Below the pieces are notes generated by a model. The model was not told where the DNA came from, searched no databases, and worked only from the letters and a program-made list of their open reading frames with translations. Source: Anaerospora hongkongensis (GTDB taxonomy: Bacteria; Bacillota; Negativicutes; Sporomusales; DSM-15969). Taken from it: a stretch of 64,000 bases of DNA. Where the stretch lies: positions 265,868 through 329,867 of the forward strand of contig NZ_SLUI01000005.1 of NCBI RefSeq assembly GCF_004339805.1, in the 5' to 3' direction. The translations under genes were made by a program, and so were the position numbers. Positions 50,575 to 59,298 of this stretch are shown piece after piece (within the stretch, counting starts at the first letter, position 1; each line of letters opens with the position of its first letter).

Positions 50575-51156
50575 ATGAGACTGCTTTTTCTTTGCCTTGC
50601 AGCGGGAGAAATTGGGCTTGCTGTTTTCTGCTACTACCGGCAGACAACCTACAGCAGCAGCACGTATATCTGGATGGGTCTTATCTATGCTGTACTGCCG
50701 CTCTTACTAACCTATATAGAGCCGGAGGAGAATTTGCCCTTTCAGGAATCGGTAGTAAAAAAACTTAGCGAAAGCAACATTTCCTACCAGGAAATCCGGT
50801 ATTCCGGAGATTATGCCGCTTTCGCCTTTTGTCAGGATACAAAGAAGCTCATTGCTCTTACCCCCGATGCGCAGGATCAGACTGTGCTCGCCCTTCGCAC
50901 TATCCCCCTTAGCAGCGTCAGTAAGATTACCTTCGGGGAAACACTTGGCAGCTGGAACCTGCAAATCAATGATGATCCCCCGTATCAATTAAAGCAGCCC
51001 CGGCTGATTACAAAAGCTATGGCTCACTGGGAAGAATTTTTCCTTAAGGCCGGCGTTGCTGCCACTTTCACCTATGAAGCAAATACCGACTATTGGATTA
51101 GCCGCTTCCTGGGAGTAACGATTTTCGTACCGGCTGTTTTATTGTTTTTTTTATAA
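50575..51156 (+). CDS. Membrane protein with central soluble domain, unknown
   Basis: A 193-residue protein: two hydrophobic helices at the N-terminus (RLLFLCLAAGEIGLAVFCYY and YIWMGLIYAVLPLLLTYI), a soluble mixed domain of about 110 residues, and a C-terminal hydrophobic helix (LGVTIFVPAVLLFFL). GGAGGAT precedes the ATG, and a terminator follows. No family is recognised; the soluble part (ALRTIPLSSVSKITFGE) has a PH-like look, which is speculative. Confidence 0.7.
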   Translation: MRLLFLCLAAGEIGLAVFCYYRQTTYSSSTYIWMGLIYAVLPLLLTYIEPEENLPFQESVVKKLSESNISYQEIRYSGDYAAFAFCQDTKKLIALTPDAQDQTVLALRTIPLSSVSKITFGETLGSWNLQINDDPPYQLKQPRLITKAMAHWEEFFLKAGVAATFTYEANTDYWISRFLGVTIFVPAVLLFFL

Positions 51157-51178
51157 AGCCATCCCTGTACGGCTGAAA

Positions 51179-51211
51179 AAAAAGCTGCCTTTATTGCAAA
51201 GGCAGCTTTTT
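51179..51211. terminator. Bidirectional terminator
   Basis: Perfect 14-base arms AAAAAGCTGCCTTT / AAAGGCAGCTTTTT with a 5-base loop. It serves the membrane protein upstream and the small Cys-rich gene on the other strand. Confidence 0.9.
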
Positions 51212-51226
51212 CATACCATTTTATTA

Positions 51227-51346
51227 TCAAGGAGCAGTTTTTTCAACCAAATCGCAGTGTTCCGGGCAGCTGGTGTCTTCACTGTCACAACGTGACTCAC
51301 AAACCAGAACCTGTTCGACTTCGCGCTCTTTATCGTCATTGTACAT
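51227..51346 (-). CDS. 39-residue acidic peptide with four cysteines
   Basis: MYNDDKEREVEQVLVCESRC is followed by DSEDTSCPEHCDLVEKTAP. The pattern is C-x3-C-x6-C-x3-C, as in small metal-binding or disulfide peptides. GGGGGTGG lies about 7 bases before the ATG. A terminator follows. No family is recognised; zinc or iron-sulfur binding is possible. Confidence 0.6.
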   Translation of the reverse strand: MYNDDKEREVEQVLVCESRCDSEDTSCPEHCDLVEKTAP

Positions 51347-51535
51347 TGGACCCACCCCCTTCGCTATGCAATATTATTGATTAGCTTCTCTGTTCATAGC
51401 ACATATCCCCTAAAACTATATTCATACTATTTAATACTTATTGTTATTTACTAATTAAAATATACACCCATTGGCAAGAAATGTCAATGTTTTTTTATCA
51501 GATTTTCGTACAAAATAAACCCGAGGTGATCAAAC

Positions 51536-51667
51536 ATGGATGACAAGCTGCGTAATCCGTCATCATATGCAGAAGAGCTGCTGAGCGGTAAAAAAGAAGC
51601 AGAAAAACCCCGGCAGCAACCGCCCAAAGTAGATATCCTCGAAGGCGATGACTGGCTTCCCAGTTAA
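51536..51667 (+). CDS. 43-residue charged protein, unknown
   Basis: MDDKLRNPSSYAEELLSGKK begins the protein; it ends PPKVDILEGDDWLPS. It is charged, without Cys or TM segment. CGAGGTGAT precedes the ATG. It is 18 bases before the next small gene and shares its terminator. Confidence 0.65.
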   Translation: MDDKLRNPSSYAEELLSGKKEAEKPRQQPPKVDILEGDDWLPS

Positions 51668-51685
51668 GAAGGAGGTTGTTTTTAT

Positions 51686-51856
51686 ATGCCCGAAGCAAAC
51701 GATACCGGAGCAACCCTGCACAGTGAGTTTAACAAACAGGCTGCCAGGTATGAGACGAATTATACCACCCCGATTACCGGCGGCGAGCTGCAGGATATTC
51801 TGCGGGAAGAGGAAGCAGCATTAGAAAGTAAGGCCTCCCGTTCACAAAATAAATAG
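51686..51856 (+). CDS. 56-residue soluble protein, unknown
   Basis: MPEANDTGATLHSEFNKQAA opens the protein, then RYETNYTTPITGGELQDILR and an acidic/Lys tail. The first part looks like a small-acid-soluble-type or toxin/antitoxin-size protein, but no family motif is seen. AAGGAGG lies 8 bases before the ATG. It forms a two-gene unit with the 43-residue gene. Confidence 0.65.
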   Translation: MPEANDTGATLHSEFNKQAARYETNYTTPITGGELQDILREEEAALESKASRSQNK

Positions 51857-51864
51857 CTCCTATT

Positions 51865-51900
51865 AAGAGGTAAAGCCCGCAAATGCGGGCTTTACCTCTT
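51865..51900. terminator. Terminator after the small-protein pair
   Basis: Perfect 16-base arms (51865-51880, 51885-51900) with the loop AAAT and a T-run on the plus strand; on the minus strand it also follows the PHP gene. Confidence 0.9.
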
Positions 51901-51910
51901 TTGTTGCAGG

Positions 51911-52777
51911 TTACCGGCTGCTGCTCAAATCCCTTAATAACCGGACTACCTCATAAGGATTATTTCGTACCTGACCAATCTGAATATGTGGTTTGCTCTT
52001 GCCGTGAAAATCACTGCCGCAGGTAGCAAGGATGCCTTTTTGCTGACAAAAATTAAAATAATGCGCTTCCTGCTCCTTGGTGTGCCAGGTAGTAAAAGCC
52101 TCGACTCCTTTAATCCCCATAGCCAGCAGTTCGCTGAGCAAAGCATCCTCATGAACAGCCAGCGTGGCCGCCGGATGTGCCAGGACAGGTACGCCGCCGC
52201 ATGTAACAATACAGTCAATTGCTTGCTGCACGCCAGGTATATACTGCGGAGAGTTATAAGGCCGGCCGGTAACAATCCAATCCACGCAAAAGCGAAGCAC
52301 CGGATTATCCATTAACCGGTAAGGCTTCAGCACCGGATTGTCATTGTTGCGGCTGTCCGCAAAGATAGCACCGCCATAACAGATTGGCATCGGCTGAGAG
52401 CCAAATGCCAGCACCTTATCTTTTTCGATATAAAAGCCAGCCTCACGCAGCTTGGCTATCTGGGCATCCACATTATCCTGACGCGCCCGCTCAATCATCC
52501 GGCACCACGCCTGAATATCCGCATGCTGGTAATCGATAAAATATCCCAGTATGTGAAACCATTTACCCTGATATACCGTTGAAAATTCACAGCCTGGTAT
52601 GACTTCAAGGCCTGCTTTTTCCCCAAAGAAAATTGCTTCTTCCACGCTGTCTACCGTATCATGATCCGTTATCGCCACAGCCTCAAGCCGAACTTCTTGG
52701 GCCCGCTCAATAATCTCACGGGCCGAGATTTCACCATCACCGCTGGCGGCAGTATGGATATGTAAATCGACTGCCAT
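51911..52777 (-). CDS. PHP-domain phosphoesterase (TrpH/YciV, RNase AM-like)
   Basis: A 288-residue PHP protein. DLHIHTAASGDGEIS carries the first metal ligands, ITDHDTVDSVEEA the second set, IPGCEFST the third, and GVPVLAHPA and TCGSDFHGKSK the last two. The same layout is seen in YciV/RNase AM, a 5'-3' exonuclease and nucleotide phosphatase acting on nucleoside 3',5'-bisphosphates. An insertion of some 100 residues lies in the middle. GGGAGGAG precedes the ATG at 52777. The gene lies 33 bases after the radical SAM gene and is probably co-transcribed. Confidence 0.88.
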   Translation of the reverse strand: MAVDLHIHTAASGDGEISAREIIERAQEVRLEAVAITDHDTVDSVEEAIFFGEKAGLEVIPGCEFSTVYQGKWFHILGYFIDYQHADIQAWCRMIERARQDNVDAQIAKLREAGFYIEKDKVLAFGSQPMPICYGGAIFADSRNNDNPVLKPYRLMDNPVLRFCVDWIVTGRPYNSPQYIPGVQQAIDCIVTCGGVPVLAHPAATLAVHEDALLSELLAMGIKGVEAFTTWHTKEQEAHYFNFCQQKGILATCGSDFHGKSKPHIQIGQVRNNPYEVVRLLRDLSSSR

Positions 52778-52810
52778 ACGTATCTCCTCCCTGCCGATCA
52801 CCCTTAGCGC

Positions 52811-53689
52811 TTATTTGGTAAATCGTTTGCGAAAGCCGCACTTGCGGCAGAGCTCCTCGACGATCTGCTGGTGACAAAATCCCTGCCGGATCTTCTCCGC
52901 TCTTGTTCCCTGAATAATTGCAGCAAAGCTTTCCTGCTGTAAGTTACCGAGCTTTATAACGCCTTCACCATCGAGACAACAAGGAATTACCGTTCCATCA
53001 GCAAGAATGGCAATTTGATGCCTCAGCCCATAACACGTACCGGGAGCAGTATCTTCTGTTTCCTGTAGGTCAGGCCATTTAAACTCATAGTCCTGATTCA
53101 AATAAACCCGGTCACTTATCTTTAAGGACTTACCCTGTGATAGATTGCCCTGTATCTGAAAAGGCAGCTTGAAGTTATCTTCAATTTTATGAAGAATAGC
53201 GGCATTTCGCTTGCGTTGATCGGTTGTCAGTAACGATTCCTTCAAATTCCATAGCCGTAAAGAAATAATAATATCTGACAGAGCGACCGCTCTGTTGGCA
53301 AAATGCAAAATCCGGTCAATATAGGTATCTTTCGAAAGCTCAACTTCATTGCCGTCAAAACTGTGGAGCGAAAAGTTCATCTGCCGTACAGCAGGTTTGG
53401 CAAGCAGCATATCCGCTGCCCGGTCAATTAAGGTGCCGTTAGTTGTAATATTGACCTTTAAGCCATACTGACAGCTTATATCCAGGATGTCGCCCAGCTG
53501 GGGATGCAATAAAGGCTCGCCTTTCACATGGAGATAAATATAATCGGTAAACGGTTTAATCTGTTCCGCAATCTCCCGAAAGGCAGCCAGCGACATAAAC
53601 TGGGCCTGTCGCTTCGTTGGGGGACAGAAGCTGCATTGCAAATTGCAAATATTGGTTATCTCAACATATACTTTTTTATATTTCTTCAT
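52811..53689 (-). CDS. Radical SAM protein with SPASM-like C-terminus
   Basis: 292 residues. The SAM-binding 4Fe-4S motif is CNLQCSFC (C-x3-C-x2-C, about 15-22). KGEPLLHPQL is the GE motif and VNITTNGTLI the next strand. The C-terminus has CYGLRHQ, PCCLDGEG and LCRKCGF cysteines suited to an auxiliary cluster. Substrate unknown: peptide or tRNA modification, or a maturase. The 50-residue Cys peptide (34892-35044) is far away, and no peptide precursor is adjacent. It is followed by the PHP gene on the same strand. Confidence 0.85.
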   Translation of the reverse strand: MKKYKKVYVEITNICNLQCSFCPPTKRQAQFMSLAAFREIAEQIKPFTDYIYLHVKGEPLLHPQLGDILDISCQYGLKVNITTNGTLIDRAADMLLAKPAVRQMNFSLHSFDGNEVELSKDTYIDRILHFANRAVALSDIIISLRLWNLKESLLTTDQRKRNAAILHKIEDNFKLPFQIQGNLSQGKSLKISDRVYLNQDYEFKWPDLQETEDTAPGTCYGLRHQIAILADGTVIPCCLDGEGVIKLGNLQQESFAAIIQGTRAEKIRQGFCHQQIVEELCRKCGFRKRFTK

Positions 53690-53783
53690 ATTTTAGTTGG
53701 CTCCGATTTTCTAATCTGCTGCTATTATATTGCCTGTCGCTACTATTAAAAATACCACTATATGCAAGCGCGGACAAGAGGCG

Positions 53784-53813
53784 AAAAAAGTATCCCGGTA
53801 GTAGCCGGGATAC
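53784..53813 (-). terminator. Terminator of the TMEM165 operon
   Basis: Perfect 9-base arms GTATCCCGG / CCGGGATAC with a 6-base loop, followed on the minus strand by TTTTTT. Confidence 0.85.
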
Positions 53814-53862
53814 AAAAACATGCCTTATTGCCTGCTGAAATGCGATATGCTATATTTGTGAT

Positions 53863-53899
53863 AGCTGAGGGAGGAGGCTTCCCTCCTCCCCCCTCAGCT
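53863..53899. repeat. GA/CT-rich hairpin without U-tract
   Basis: AGCTGAGGG-AGGAGG can pair with CCTCC-CCCTCAGCT, leaving small bulges. It lies between the 22-residue frame and the terminator and could be an RNA stability or protein-binding element. Confidence 0.4.
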
Positions 53900-53919
53900 G
53901 CCCGGCTCCGGATTACCGT

Positions 53920-53988
53920 TTAGGCTTGCGACGCTTGCGGTTGTTCCGGGGCTTTTTGAATTTCTGTAACTGCTGCCTGTTTTCTCAT
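53920..53988 (-). CDS. 22-residue peptide downstream of the Mn exporter
   Basis: MRKQAAVTEIQKAPEQPQAS then QA; hydrophilic and Gln/Pro-rich. GAAGGTGAG lies upstream at a slightly long distance. It is 24 bases after the exporter stop and before its terminator. It may be a chance frame. Confidence 0.35.
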   Translation of the reverse strand: MRKQAAVTEIQKAPEQPQASQA

Positions 53989-54012
53989 ACTCACACTCAC
54001 CTTCCGGAATTT

Positions 54013-54690
54013 CTAGCTTTGACTCTCCGGGGACGGCTCAGAATCCGCCTTACGGCTCATACAGTGAACTACGTAAATAAGCGCAATTACCACTACTAAG
54101 CTTACCATAATCACCGGCATCGTCAGAATCGAGGCGGGCAAAGCTTCATACAAGCCGAAGAGACCAAACAGAATGAAAATAATTGCGGCACTCCACTTGA
54201 CTACCCGTTCGGGTATTTTTTTGCCAAGTACGATACCAATGATAATACCGATACCGTCGGCAATCATCATCCCTGCCGTAGTTCCCAGCCAGACCGGCAG
54301 TACCGTATTAAATTGCGCAGCCAGGGCTACTGTTGCCAATTGTGTTTTATCGCCCATCTCGGCAATAAAGAAAGCAATAGCCACTGTCCAGAACGGACTG
54401 TATTTTGTTGCCTTGTCTTCTCCGTCAAGCTTATCACCGTAAATTGTCCAAAGACCGAATACAATAAAGGATGCCGATGCCGCAATCTGAATATACGCCA
54501 TCGGTACAAGCTGTGTCAGGTAGTTCCCGACTAATACGGCAAATAAATGATTCAAAACGGTGGCAGCGAAAACGCCCCACATGACCGTTTGCCAGCGATA
54601 GCGCGTTGCAAACGCCATTGCCAGCAGCTGAGTCTTGTCTCCCATTTCCGCCAGAATGACAAAGGCCAGCGAAGTTAAAAAAGCTGTCAT
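54013..54690 (-). CDS. TMEM165/GDT1-family Mn2+ exporter
   Basis: A 225-residue membrane protein with two repeats, each carrying the family motif ExGDKTQ: AEMGDKTQLLAMAFATRY near 14-31 and IAEMGDKTQLATVALAAQF near 112-130. Six TM helices are predicted, with a charged His/Ser-poor tail. The family moves Mn2+ (or Ca2+) out of the cytoplasm. A yybP-ykoY Mn riboswitch upstream strongly supports Mn2+ as the substrate. Confidence 0.93.
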   Translation of the reverse strand: MTAFLTSLAFVILAEMGDKTQLLAMAFATRYRWQTVMWGVFAATVLNHLFAVLVGNYLTQLVPMAYIQIAASASFIVFGLWTIYGDKLDGEDKATKYSPFWTVAIAFFIAEMGDKTQLATVALAAQFNTVLPVWLGTTAGMMIADGIGIIIGIVLGKKIPERVVKWSAAIIFILFGLFGLYEALPASILTMPVIMVSLVVVIALIYVVHCMSRKADSEPSPESQS

Positions 54691-54724
54691 GATTTCCCCT
54701 CCTGTTTTTTTTGGTTATATATAT

Positions 54725-54775
54725 AAAAAACGAGACCCTTAGTATGGCCTATAAAAGGCCATACTAAAGGTCTCG
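54725..54775 (-). terminator. Riboswitch expression-platform terminator
   Basis: Perfect 19-base arms but for one mismatch (54731-54749 and 54757-54775), loop of 7, then TTTTTT on the minus strand. The 5' arm overlaps the conserved 3' end of the aptamer, so Mn2+ binding should prevent its formation. Confidence 0.92.
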
Positions 54776-54854
54776 CTAATTGGTATCACCAATAACAGAG
54801 CCAGATAGAAACTCTATCAGTATGTTGACTCTATTCTCCGAGCTACTCCCCTTT
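54766..54854 (-). promoter_or_regulatory. yybP-ykoY manganese riboswitch
   Basis: On the minus strand the aptamer begins AAAGGGGAGTAGCT and ends GCGAGACCTTT, the two conserved strands of this class, separated by two hairpin arms. It sits immediately before the TMEM165-type Mn exporter. Its 3' end is shared with the terminator stem, giving an ON switch at high Mn2+. Confidence 0.93.
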
Positions 54855-54945
54855 AGGAAGTATGAAATTGTTTACATTATATCGGAATACCCCTGATAAG
54901 TCAAACTCTTTTACGTTTAATTGATTGCCCTTGGTGACTTATGTT

Positions 54946-55818
54946 CTACAGCTCTGCAAGCATCGTGTTAATAAAATGCCTGGCAGCAGTGGAAAGGTAC
55001 CGGTTTTTCATCCAGATTACCGATTTTCTAATTTCCCAAGGCTCATTCAATATTTCCCTATAGGAAATATTGTTGCTTGGCACTAAGCCTAAAACCGATT
55101 TTGGAACAATTGCCAATCCAATTCCCTCATTGGCAAGAACAATTAAAGTCCGAACATCATCACCCTTGCAGAGAATATTCGGTCGAAAGCCCAGCTTATG
55201 ACAATAGTCGGTTATCATCGCTTCATTGCTGTGATGCAATAACAACGGTCTGCCCATCAGTTCCTCGACAGTTATATAGGGTGATTGCTGCCCATTCACC
55301 CACTCGTTAGACATAGCAATTACCATCGGGTCGGCAGGCAAATCAACTGCGTGATAAAGATCTTCATTAAATTCAGACCTTGTGATTCCTAACTCAATCA
55401 GGCCGCTATTTAATAAATCTAATATTCTTGGAGTGGTATCCTCTATGAGCTGAAATTTAATATTAGGATAGTCTGCATGAAATTTGCGAATAAAACCGGG
55501 GAGAAGAGCCACCCCGAATGAAGTAATTGTGCCAATCGCCAGCGTTCCTGTATAACCGTTATGCAGTTCTTTAACTTCTGCAGCAGTCGTATTGAGAAGC
55601 TCAAGAATTTGTCCTGCGCGAGTATTTAGTAATTGGCCCGCCTCAGTAAGCGTAATTCTGCGACTGCCCCTGTCTATTAATTTTACCTCTAATTCACTTT
55701 CAAGCAAGTGAAGTTGTTGACTTAACGACGGCTGAGTCATAAACAACTGTTTTGCCGCCCCTGAAATCGTCCCCGCCAGCACAATGCTGCGGAAATATTT
55801 GAGTTGCTTAATATCCAT
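54946..55818 (-). CDS. LysR-family transcriptional regulator
   Basis: A 290-residue LTTR. The N-terminal HTH reads MDIKQLKYFRSIVLAGTISG, AAKQLFMTQPSLSQQLHLLE, then KLIDRGSRRITLTEAG. A periplasmic-binding-type effector domain follows, with GTLAIGTITSFGVALLPGFI and QLIEDTTPRILDLLNSGLIEL. It resembles the CynR/CysB-like broad class; the effector is not inferable. It is divergent from a response regulator but no shared target is apparent. Confidence 0.9.
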   Translation of the reverse strand: MDIKQLKYFRSIVLAGTISGAAKQLFMTQPSLSQQLHLLESELEVKLIDRGSRRITLTEAGQLLNTRAGQILELLNTTAAEVKELHNGYTGTLAIGTITSFGVALLPGFIRKFHADYPNIKFQLIEDTTPRILDLLNSGLIELGITRSEFNEDLYHAVDLPADPMVIAMSNEWVNGQQSPYITVEELMGRPLLLHHSNEAMITDYCHKLGFRPNILCKGDDVRTLIVLANEGIGLAIVPKSVLGLVPSNNISYREILNEPWEIRKSVIWMKNRYLSTAARHFINTMLAEL

Positions 55819-55966
55819 TACTATCCTCTTCGCATAATTTTTTCCTATATATGATAAAGTTCTTACGTATTATTTTTATACTTTTAACATTGCTATAATG
55901 ATACCTAAAGACACCGCTAACCGTCAAGGTATTAAAAGGCGGCTAATATAGCGAAGGAGCCGAACT

Positions 55967-56428
55967 ATGGATACTATCAGTGTGCTTATTGTAGAAGATA
56001 ATCCGGTAACCGCTAACATCCATAGGGAGCTAGTTGAGTCTGTAGAAGGGTTCACTGTCATTGCGGTAGCCGCAGCCCGAAATAAGATTATCGATCTACT
56101 AGCCAGTAAGCGGCCTAACTTAGTTATTATTGATCACAAATTACCTGATTTCAGCGGATTTGAAATCATATCTTTTGCCCGCAACAGCGGATTGCCAATT
56201 GATTTTATCATGGTTACTGCAGTCAATGACGGCATCTCCTTATCCCTGGCTCTGCGGTATGGTGTGATGGATTATATTATTAAACCCTGCCAAACAGCGC
56301 GATTAAAAGCTGCACTAGCCTCATACCGAATATTTTTTATACAGCTGACTGCAGAGAAAACGCTGCCTCAGGAAAAAATTGACGCGTGGTATAAAACAAA
56401 AGTCTTGCTCTCTTCCACTGCCAAATGA
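55967..56428 (+). CDS. Stand-alone receiver domain of CitB/DcuR type
   Basis: 153 residues: DTISVLIVEDNPVTANIHREL (acidic pocket), VIIDHKLPDFSGFE with the phospho-acceptor Asp, VTAVNDG (switch Thr), and DYIIKPCQTARLKAAL with the conserved Lys. The CitB family normally has an added C-terminal winged-helix HTH of about 100 residues, which is absent; the protein ends after a short helix and a terminator follows. It may act by protein-protein contact or be a truncated regulator. No histidine kinase is adjacent. Confidence 0.85.
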   Translation: MDTISVLIVEDNPVTANIHRELVESVEGFTVIAVAAARNKIIDLLASKRPNLVIIDHKLPDFSGFEIISFARNSGLPIDFIMVTAVNDGISLSLALRYGVMDYIIKPCQTARLKAALASYRIFFIQLTAEKTLPQEKIDAWYKTKVLLSSTAK

Positions 56429-56444
56429 CCGGCGTACAAAAAAT

Positions 56445-56475
56445 AGAGTCTCCTGGCAATACACCAGGAGACTCT
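56445..56475. terminator. Bidirectional terminator
   Basis: Perfect 12-base arms AGAGTCTCCTGG / CCAGGAGACTCT with a 7-base loop, serving the receiver gene and the coiled-coil gene on the other strand. Confidence 0.82.
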
Positions 56476-56479
56476 ATCG

Positions 56480-56842
56480 CTAAGGCTTTAACTCATCAAT
56501 TTGTTTTTGCAGCTGTCGTATTTGCTGTTTCAGTCCGGTTATTTCCCGCTTCATGTTCTCGGCAGCTGCCGCCGACTCTGCTGCATCTTGCTTGTCCTGC
56601 CGGGCTTGCAGCGCATCATTCAGCATTTGCCTGTGAGAAGCGATGATAAACATGACCTGAGCTGTCTCAAACAACCCATTAGCCAGCAGGTTCAGTTCAT
56701 CAATCGTTAGTTTCTCGGAAATAACCAATCCAAGAAAATAAAAAAGTATCGATGATTCTTCCGGAGTAATTTCATAAAAGATAGATTCTGACGGAACTTC
56801 TTGGAATCGTTCGACCAGATCTTCTTTAAATACTTCTGCCAT
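56480..56842 (-). CDS. Hypothetical protein with C-terminal coiled coil
   Basis: 120 residues. An N-terminal acidic domain (MAEVFKEDLVERFQEVPSES then FYEITPEESSILFYFLGLVI) may be a small helical domain. From about 75 the protein is Ala/Gln/Lys/Glu-rich with heptads (EITGLKQQIRQLQKQIDELK). This suggests a dimeric coiled-coil protein. No family is recognised. Confidence 0.7.
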   Translation of the reverse strand: MAEVFKEDLVERFQEVPSESIFYEITPEESSILFYFLGLVISEKLTIDELNLLANGLFETAQVMFIIASHRQMLNDALQARQDKQDAAESAAAAENMKREITGLKQQIRQLQKQIDELKP

Positions 56843-56932
56843 ACTTCACTCCATCAAATTGCAATTAGTCTATCACTATACCATATGTGCAATTCGTTAT
56901 GGTTATGAATCTTGCAAGCAATGAAGCCTTTT

Positions 56933-57979
56933 TTATTTACTGCTTTTTTCCAGGGCTTCCCACAATCCCAGCAAATATTCGACACCCAAGGCCCGGTCAT
57001 AAAGGCCATAACCGGGCCGGCCGGTTTCCCCCCAAATCATTCTGCCATGATCGGGACGCATATAACCCGTATAGCCGACGTCATGATAAGCTTTCATAAT
57101 TTCGTACATATCCAGCGAACCGGCTGCGCTGAGATGAGCCGACTCCTCGAAGCATTTCCTGCCGGTAATCTTCACATTACGCACATGGGCGAAATGAATT
57201 TTACCCTTGCTGCCAAAATGGCGGACGATTTCGGGAATATTATTATCCGGAGAAACGCCCAGCGAACCGGAGCACAAGGTCAGTCCGTTAGCGGGACTGT
57301 CCACGAGGTTAATCAGTCTCTCCAGGTTTTCCTTGTGCGTCATAATGCGCGGCAGCCCGAAGATAGACCAGGGTGGATCATCGGGATGAATTGCCATCTT
57401 GATACCGACCTCTTCGGCAGTTGGAATGACGCCCGTCAGGAAATACCGCAGGTTATCCCATAGCTTTTCTTCGGTCACGGTCTTATAGGCATCCAGTAAA
57501 TCCTTCATATCCTGCTGGGTATAGCTGGTATCCCAGCCAGGGAGCTTTAAATCCCCGGTAGCAGGATTCATCTGAGCTACAACTGCTGCATCATAGATAA
57601 GTGCCGTGGATTGATCAGGCAGTTCATAATCCAGCTGGGAGCGAGTCCAGTCAAAAACAGGCATGAAATTATAGCAGACGACCTTGATACCTGTTTGAGC
57701 CAAATTGCGCAGTGTCTGACAATAGTTTGCAATATAGGTATCGCGTGTCGCCAGCCCCAGCTTAATATCTTCATGAACAGGCACGCTTTCAATAACTTCC
57801 AGTTCGAGTCCCCGGCTTTGCACCTTTGCTTTTAGGGACATAATCTTGTCTACCGGCCAAACTTCACCGACAGGCACATCATAAATTGCTGATACCACCC
57901 CCGTCATTCCAGGAATTTGCCGTATGTACTCCAAGGGTATTTTGTCTTCGACTCCGTACCATCTAAAGATCATTTTCAC
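56933..57979 (-). CDS. uxuA: D-mannonate dehydratase
   Basis: About 348 residues of the UxuA family, a Mn2+/Fe2+ TIM-barrel enzyme converting D-mannonate to 2-keto-3-deoxygluconate. [20 protein letters not shown] and [13 protein letters not shown] are typical. Metal ligands lie around [25 protein letters not shown] and [10 protein letters not shown], all intact. A GTG start at 57979 has AGGAGTGAT upstream; an ATG two codons later is also possible. It is the last gene of the TRAP operon. Confidence 0.93.
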   Translation of the reverse strand: MKMIFRWYGVEDKIPLEYIRQIPGMTGVVSAIYDVPVGEVWPVDKIMSLKAKVQSRGLELEVIESVPVHEDIKLGLATRDTYIANYCQTLRNLAQTGIKVVCYNFMPVFDWTRSQLDYELPDQSTALIYDAAVVAQMNPATGDLKLPGWDTSYTQQDMKDLLDAYKTVTEEKLWDNLRYFLTGVIPTAEEVGIKMAIHPDDPPWSIFGLPRIMTHKENLERLINLVDSPANGLTLCSGSLGVSPDNNIPEIVRHFGSKGKIHFAHVRNVKITGRKCFEESAHLSAAGSLDMYEIMKAYHDVGYTGYMRPDHGRMIWGETGRPGYGLYDRALGVEYLLGLWEALEKSSK

Positions 57980-58011
57980 AGGCAAATCACTCCTATTTTT
58001 ATTTTAATTCC

Positions 58012-59298
58012 TTATTTCGCAGTCAGCCATTTCAAAGGCACTAATACCAAATCAGGGAATAAAGTTAACAGAAGCAGCAGTATGATTTCTACCCACATAA
58101 AGGGCATTACTCGTTTTATAATATCATCCATTGAGATTTTGCCGACACCGGCTGCCACATTCAACACCGTTCCTACCGGCGGAGTCAAGAGGCCGATGCA
58201 GTTGTTGAACACGAACATGAAGCCGAAATAAACCGGATCAATGCCTGCCTGCTGCACAATCGGCATCAATACAGGCGTCAGAATCAAAATAGTCGGCATA
58301 ACATCCATTGCCGTACCGACAATCAGAACAATAATATTAATCAGGAACATTAGCAGGATTTTATTTTCCATGAAATCAGCCAGCATTGCTGTTATCATCC
58401 CAGGAATATTGGCTACTGTAATCAGCCATGACGATACCATCGCAGCAGCAGCCAACAGCATAATAATACTGGTTGTCTTTGCCGCTGTTGTCAGGACCTT
58501 GTGAAGTTCACTGATTTTGAGTTCTTTATAGATGAACACGCCGACAAACAGTGCATACCAGGCAGCAATTGCTGCGGCTTCTGTCGGGGTAAAAACACCG
58601 CCCCGGAGCCCGAAAATAATAATCGCCGGAAGAACAAAAGCCCAGGCAGCAGCCTTGGTAGCCTGCCACAACTCGCCAAGAGACTTGCGGGGCTGGACGA
58701 TAAATTGCTCTTTGCGCACCATCCAGGTCCAGGCAGCTGCTAAGAAGATTGCGAGCAGCAGACCAGGTACAACACCGGACATAAATAACTTGGGAATGGA
58801 TACGTTAGCCGTAACACCAAACACGATCATAGGTATGCTCAGCGGCATAATCGGGGCAATAATGCCCGCAGAAGCAATCAGGGCGCCCGACTTAGCACGG
58901 TCATAGCCTGCTTCCGCCATCATCGGAATCAAAATAGCACCCAGTGCAGCCGTATCAGCCACCGCTGAACCGGACAGGCCGGCAAAAATAACACTGGCAA
59001 TAATGGCTACATAGCCGAAGCCGCCGCGAATATGACCAACCAGCGCCATGGCAAAGGCAATAATTCGCTTGGATATTCCCCCGGCATTCATCAGCTCACC
59101 GGCAAGAATAAAAAAGGGGATTGCCATGAGCGGGAAGTTGTCGGCACCATCAAGAAGGTTGGAGGCTAGTATCTGGGTATCAAACATATCCAATTGAAGC
59201 ATAAGTGCAATCCCGCTCATTAACAGCGCCAGTGCGATTGGAATTCCCATGGCCATTACGATCAGCAGGGATGCAATAAAAACAACAGTAACTTCCAT
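58012..59298 (-). CDS. dctM: TRAP transporter large permease (DctM type)
   Basis: A 428-residue permease with some 12 TM segments. MAIPFFILAGELMNAGGISKR and FGYVAIIASVIFAGLSGSAVADTAALG are the main signatures; VFVFNNCIGLLTPPVGTVLNV-like GFMFVFNNCIGLLTPPVGT is near the C-terminal third. Its ATG overlaps the DctQ stop by one base (TAATG). With the small permease and binding protein it forms a sodium- or proton-driven importer. Confidence 0.93.
   Translation of the reverse strand: MEVTVVFIASLLIVMAMGIPIALALLMSGIALMLQLDMFDTQILASNLLDGADNFPLMAIPFFILAGELMNAGGISKRIIAFAMALVGHIRGGFGYVAIIASVIFAGLSGSAVADTAALGAILIPMMAEAGYDRAKSGALIASAGIIAPIMPLSIPMIVFGVTANVSIPKLFMSGVVPGLLLAIFLAAAWTWMVRKEQFIVQPRKSLGELWQATKAAAWAFVLPAIIIFGLRGGVFTPTEAAAIAAWYALFVGVFIYKELKISELHKVLTTAAKTTSIIMLLAAAAMVSSWLITVANIPGMITAMLADFMENKILLMFLINIIVLIVGTAMDVMPTILILTPVLMPIVQQAGIDPVYFGFMFVFNNCIGLLTPPVGTVLNVAAGVGKISMDDIIKRVMPFMWVEIILLLLLTLFPDLVLVPLKWLTAK

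Noticed and set aside
53863..53899. GA/CT-rich hairpin as a terminator
   Set aside because: It has no T-run on either strand; a good terminator lies at 53784-53813.
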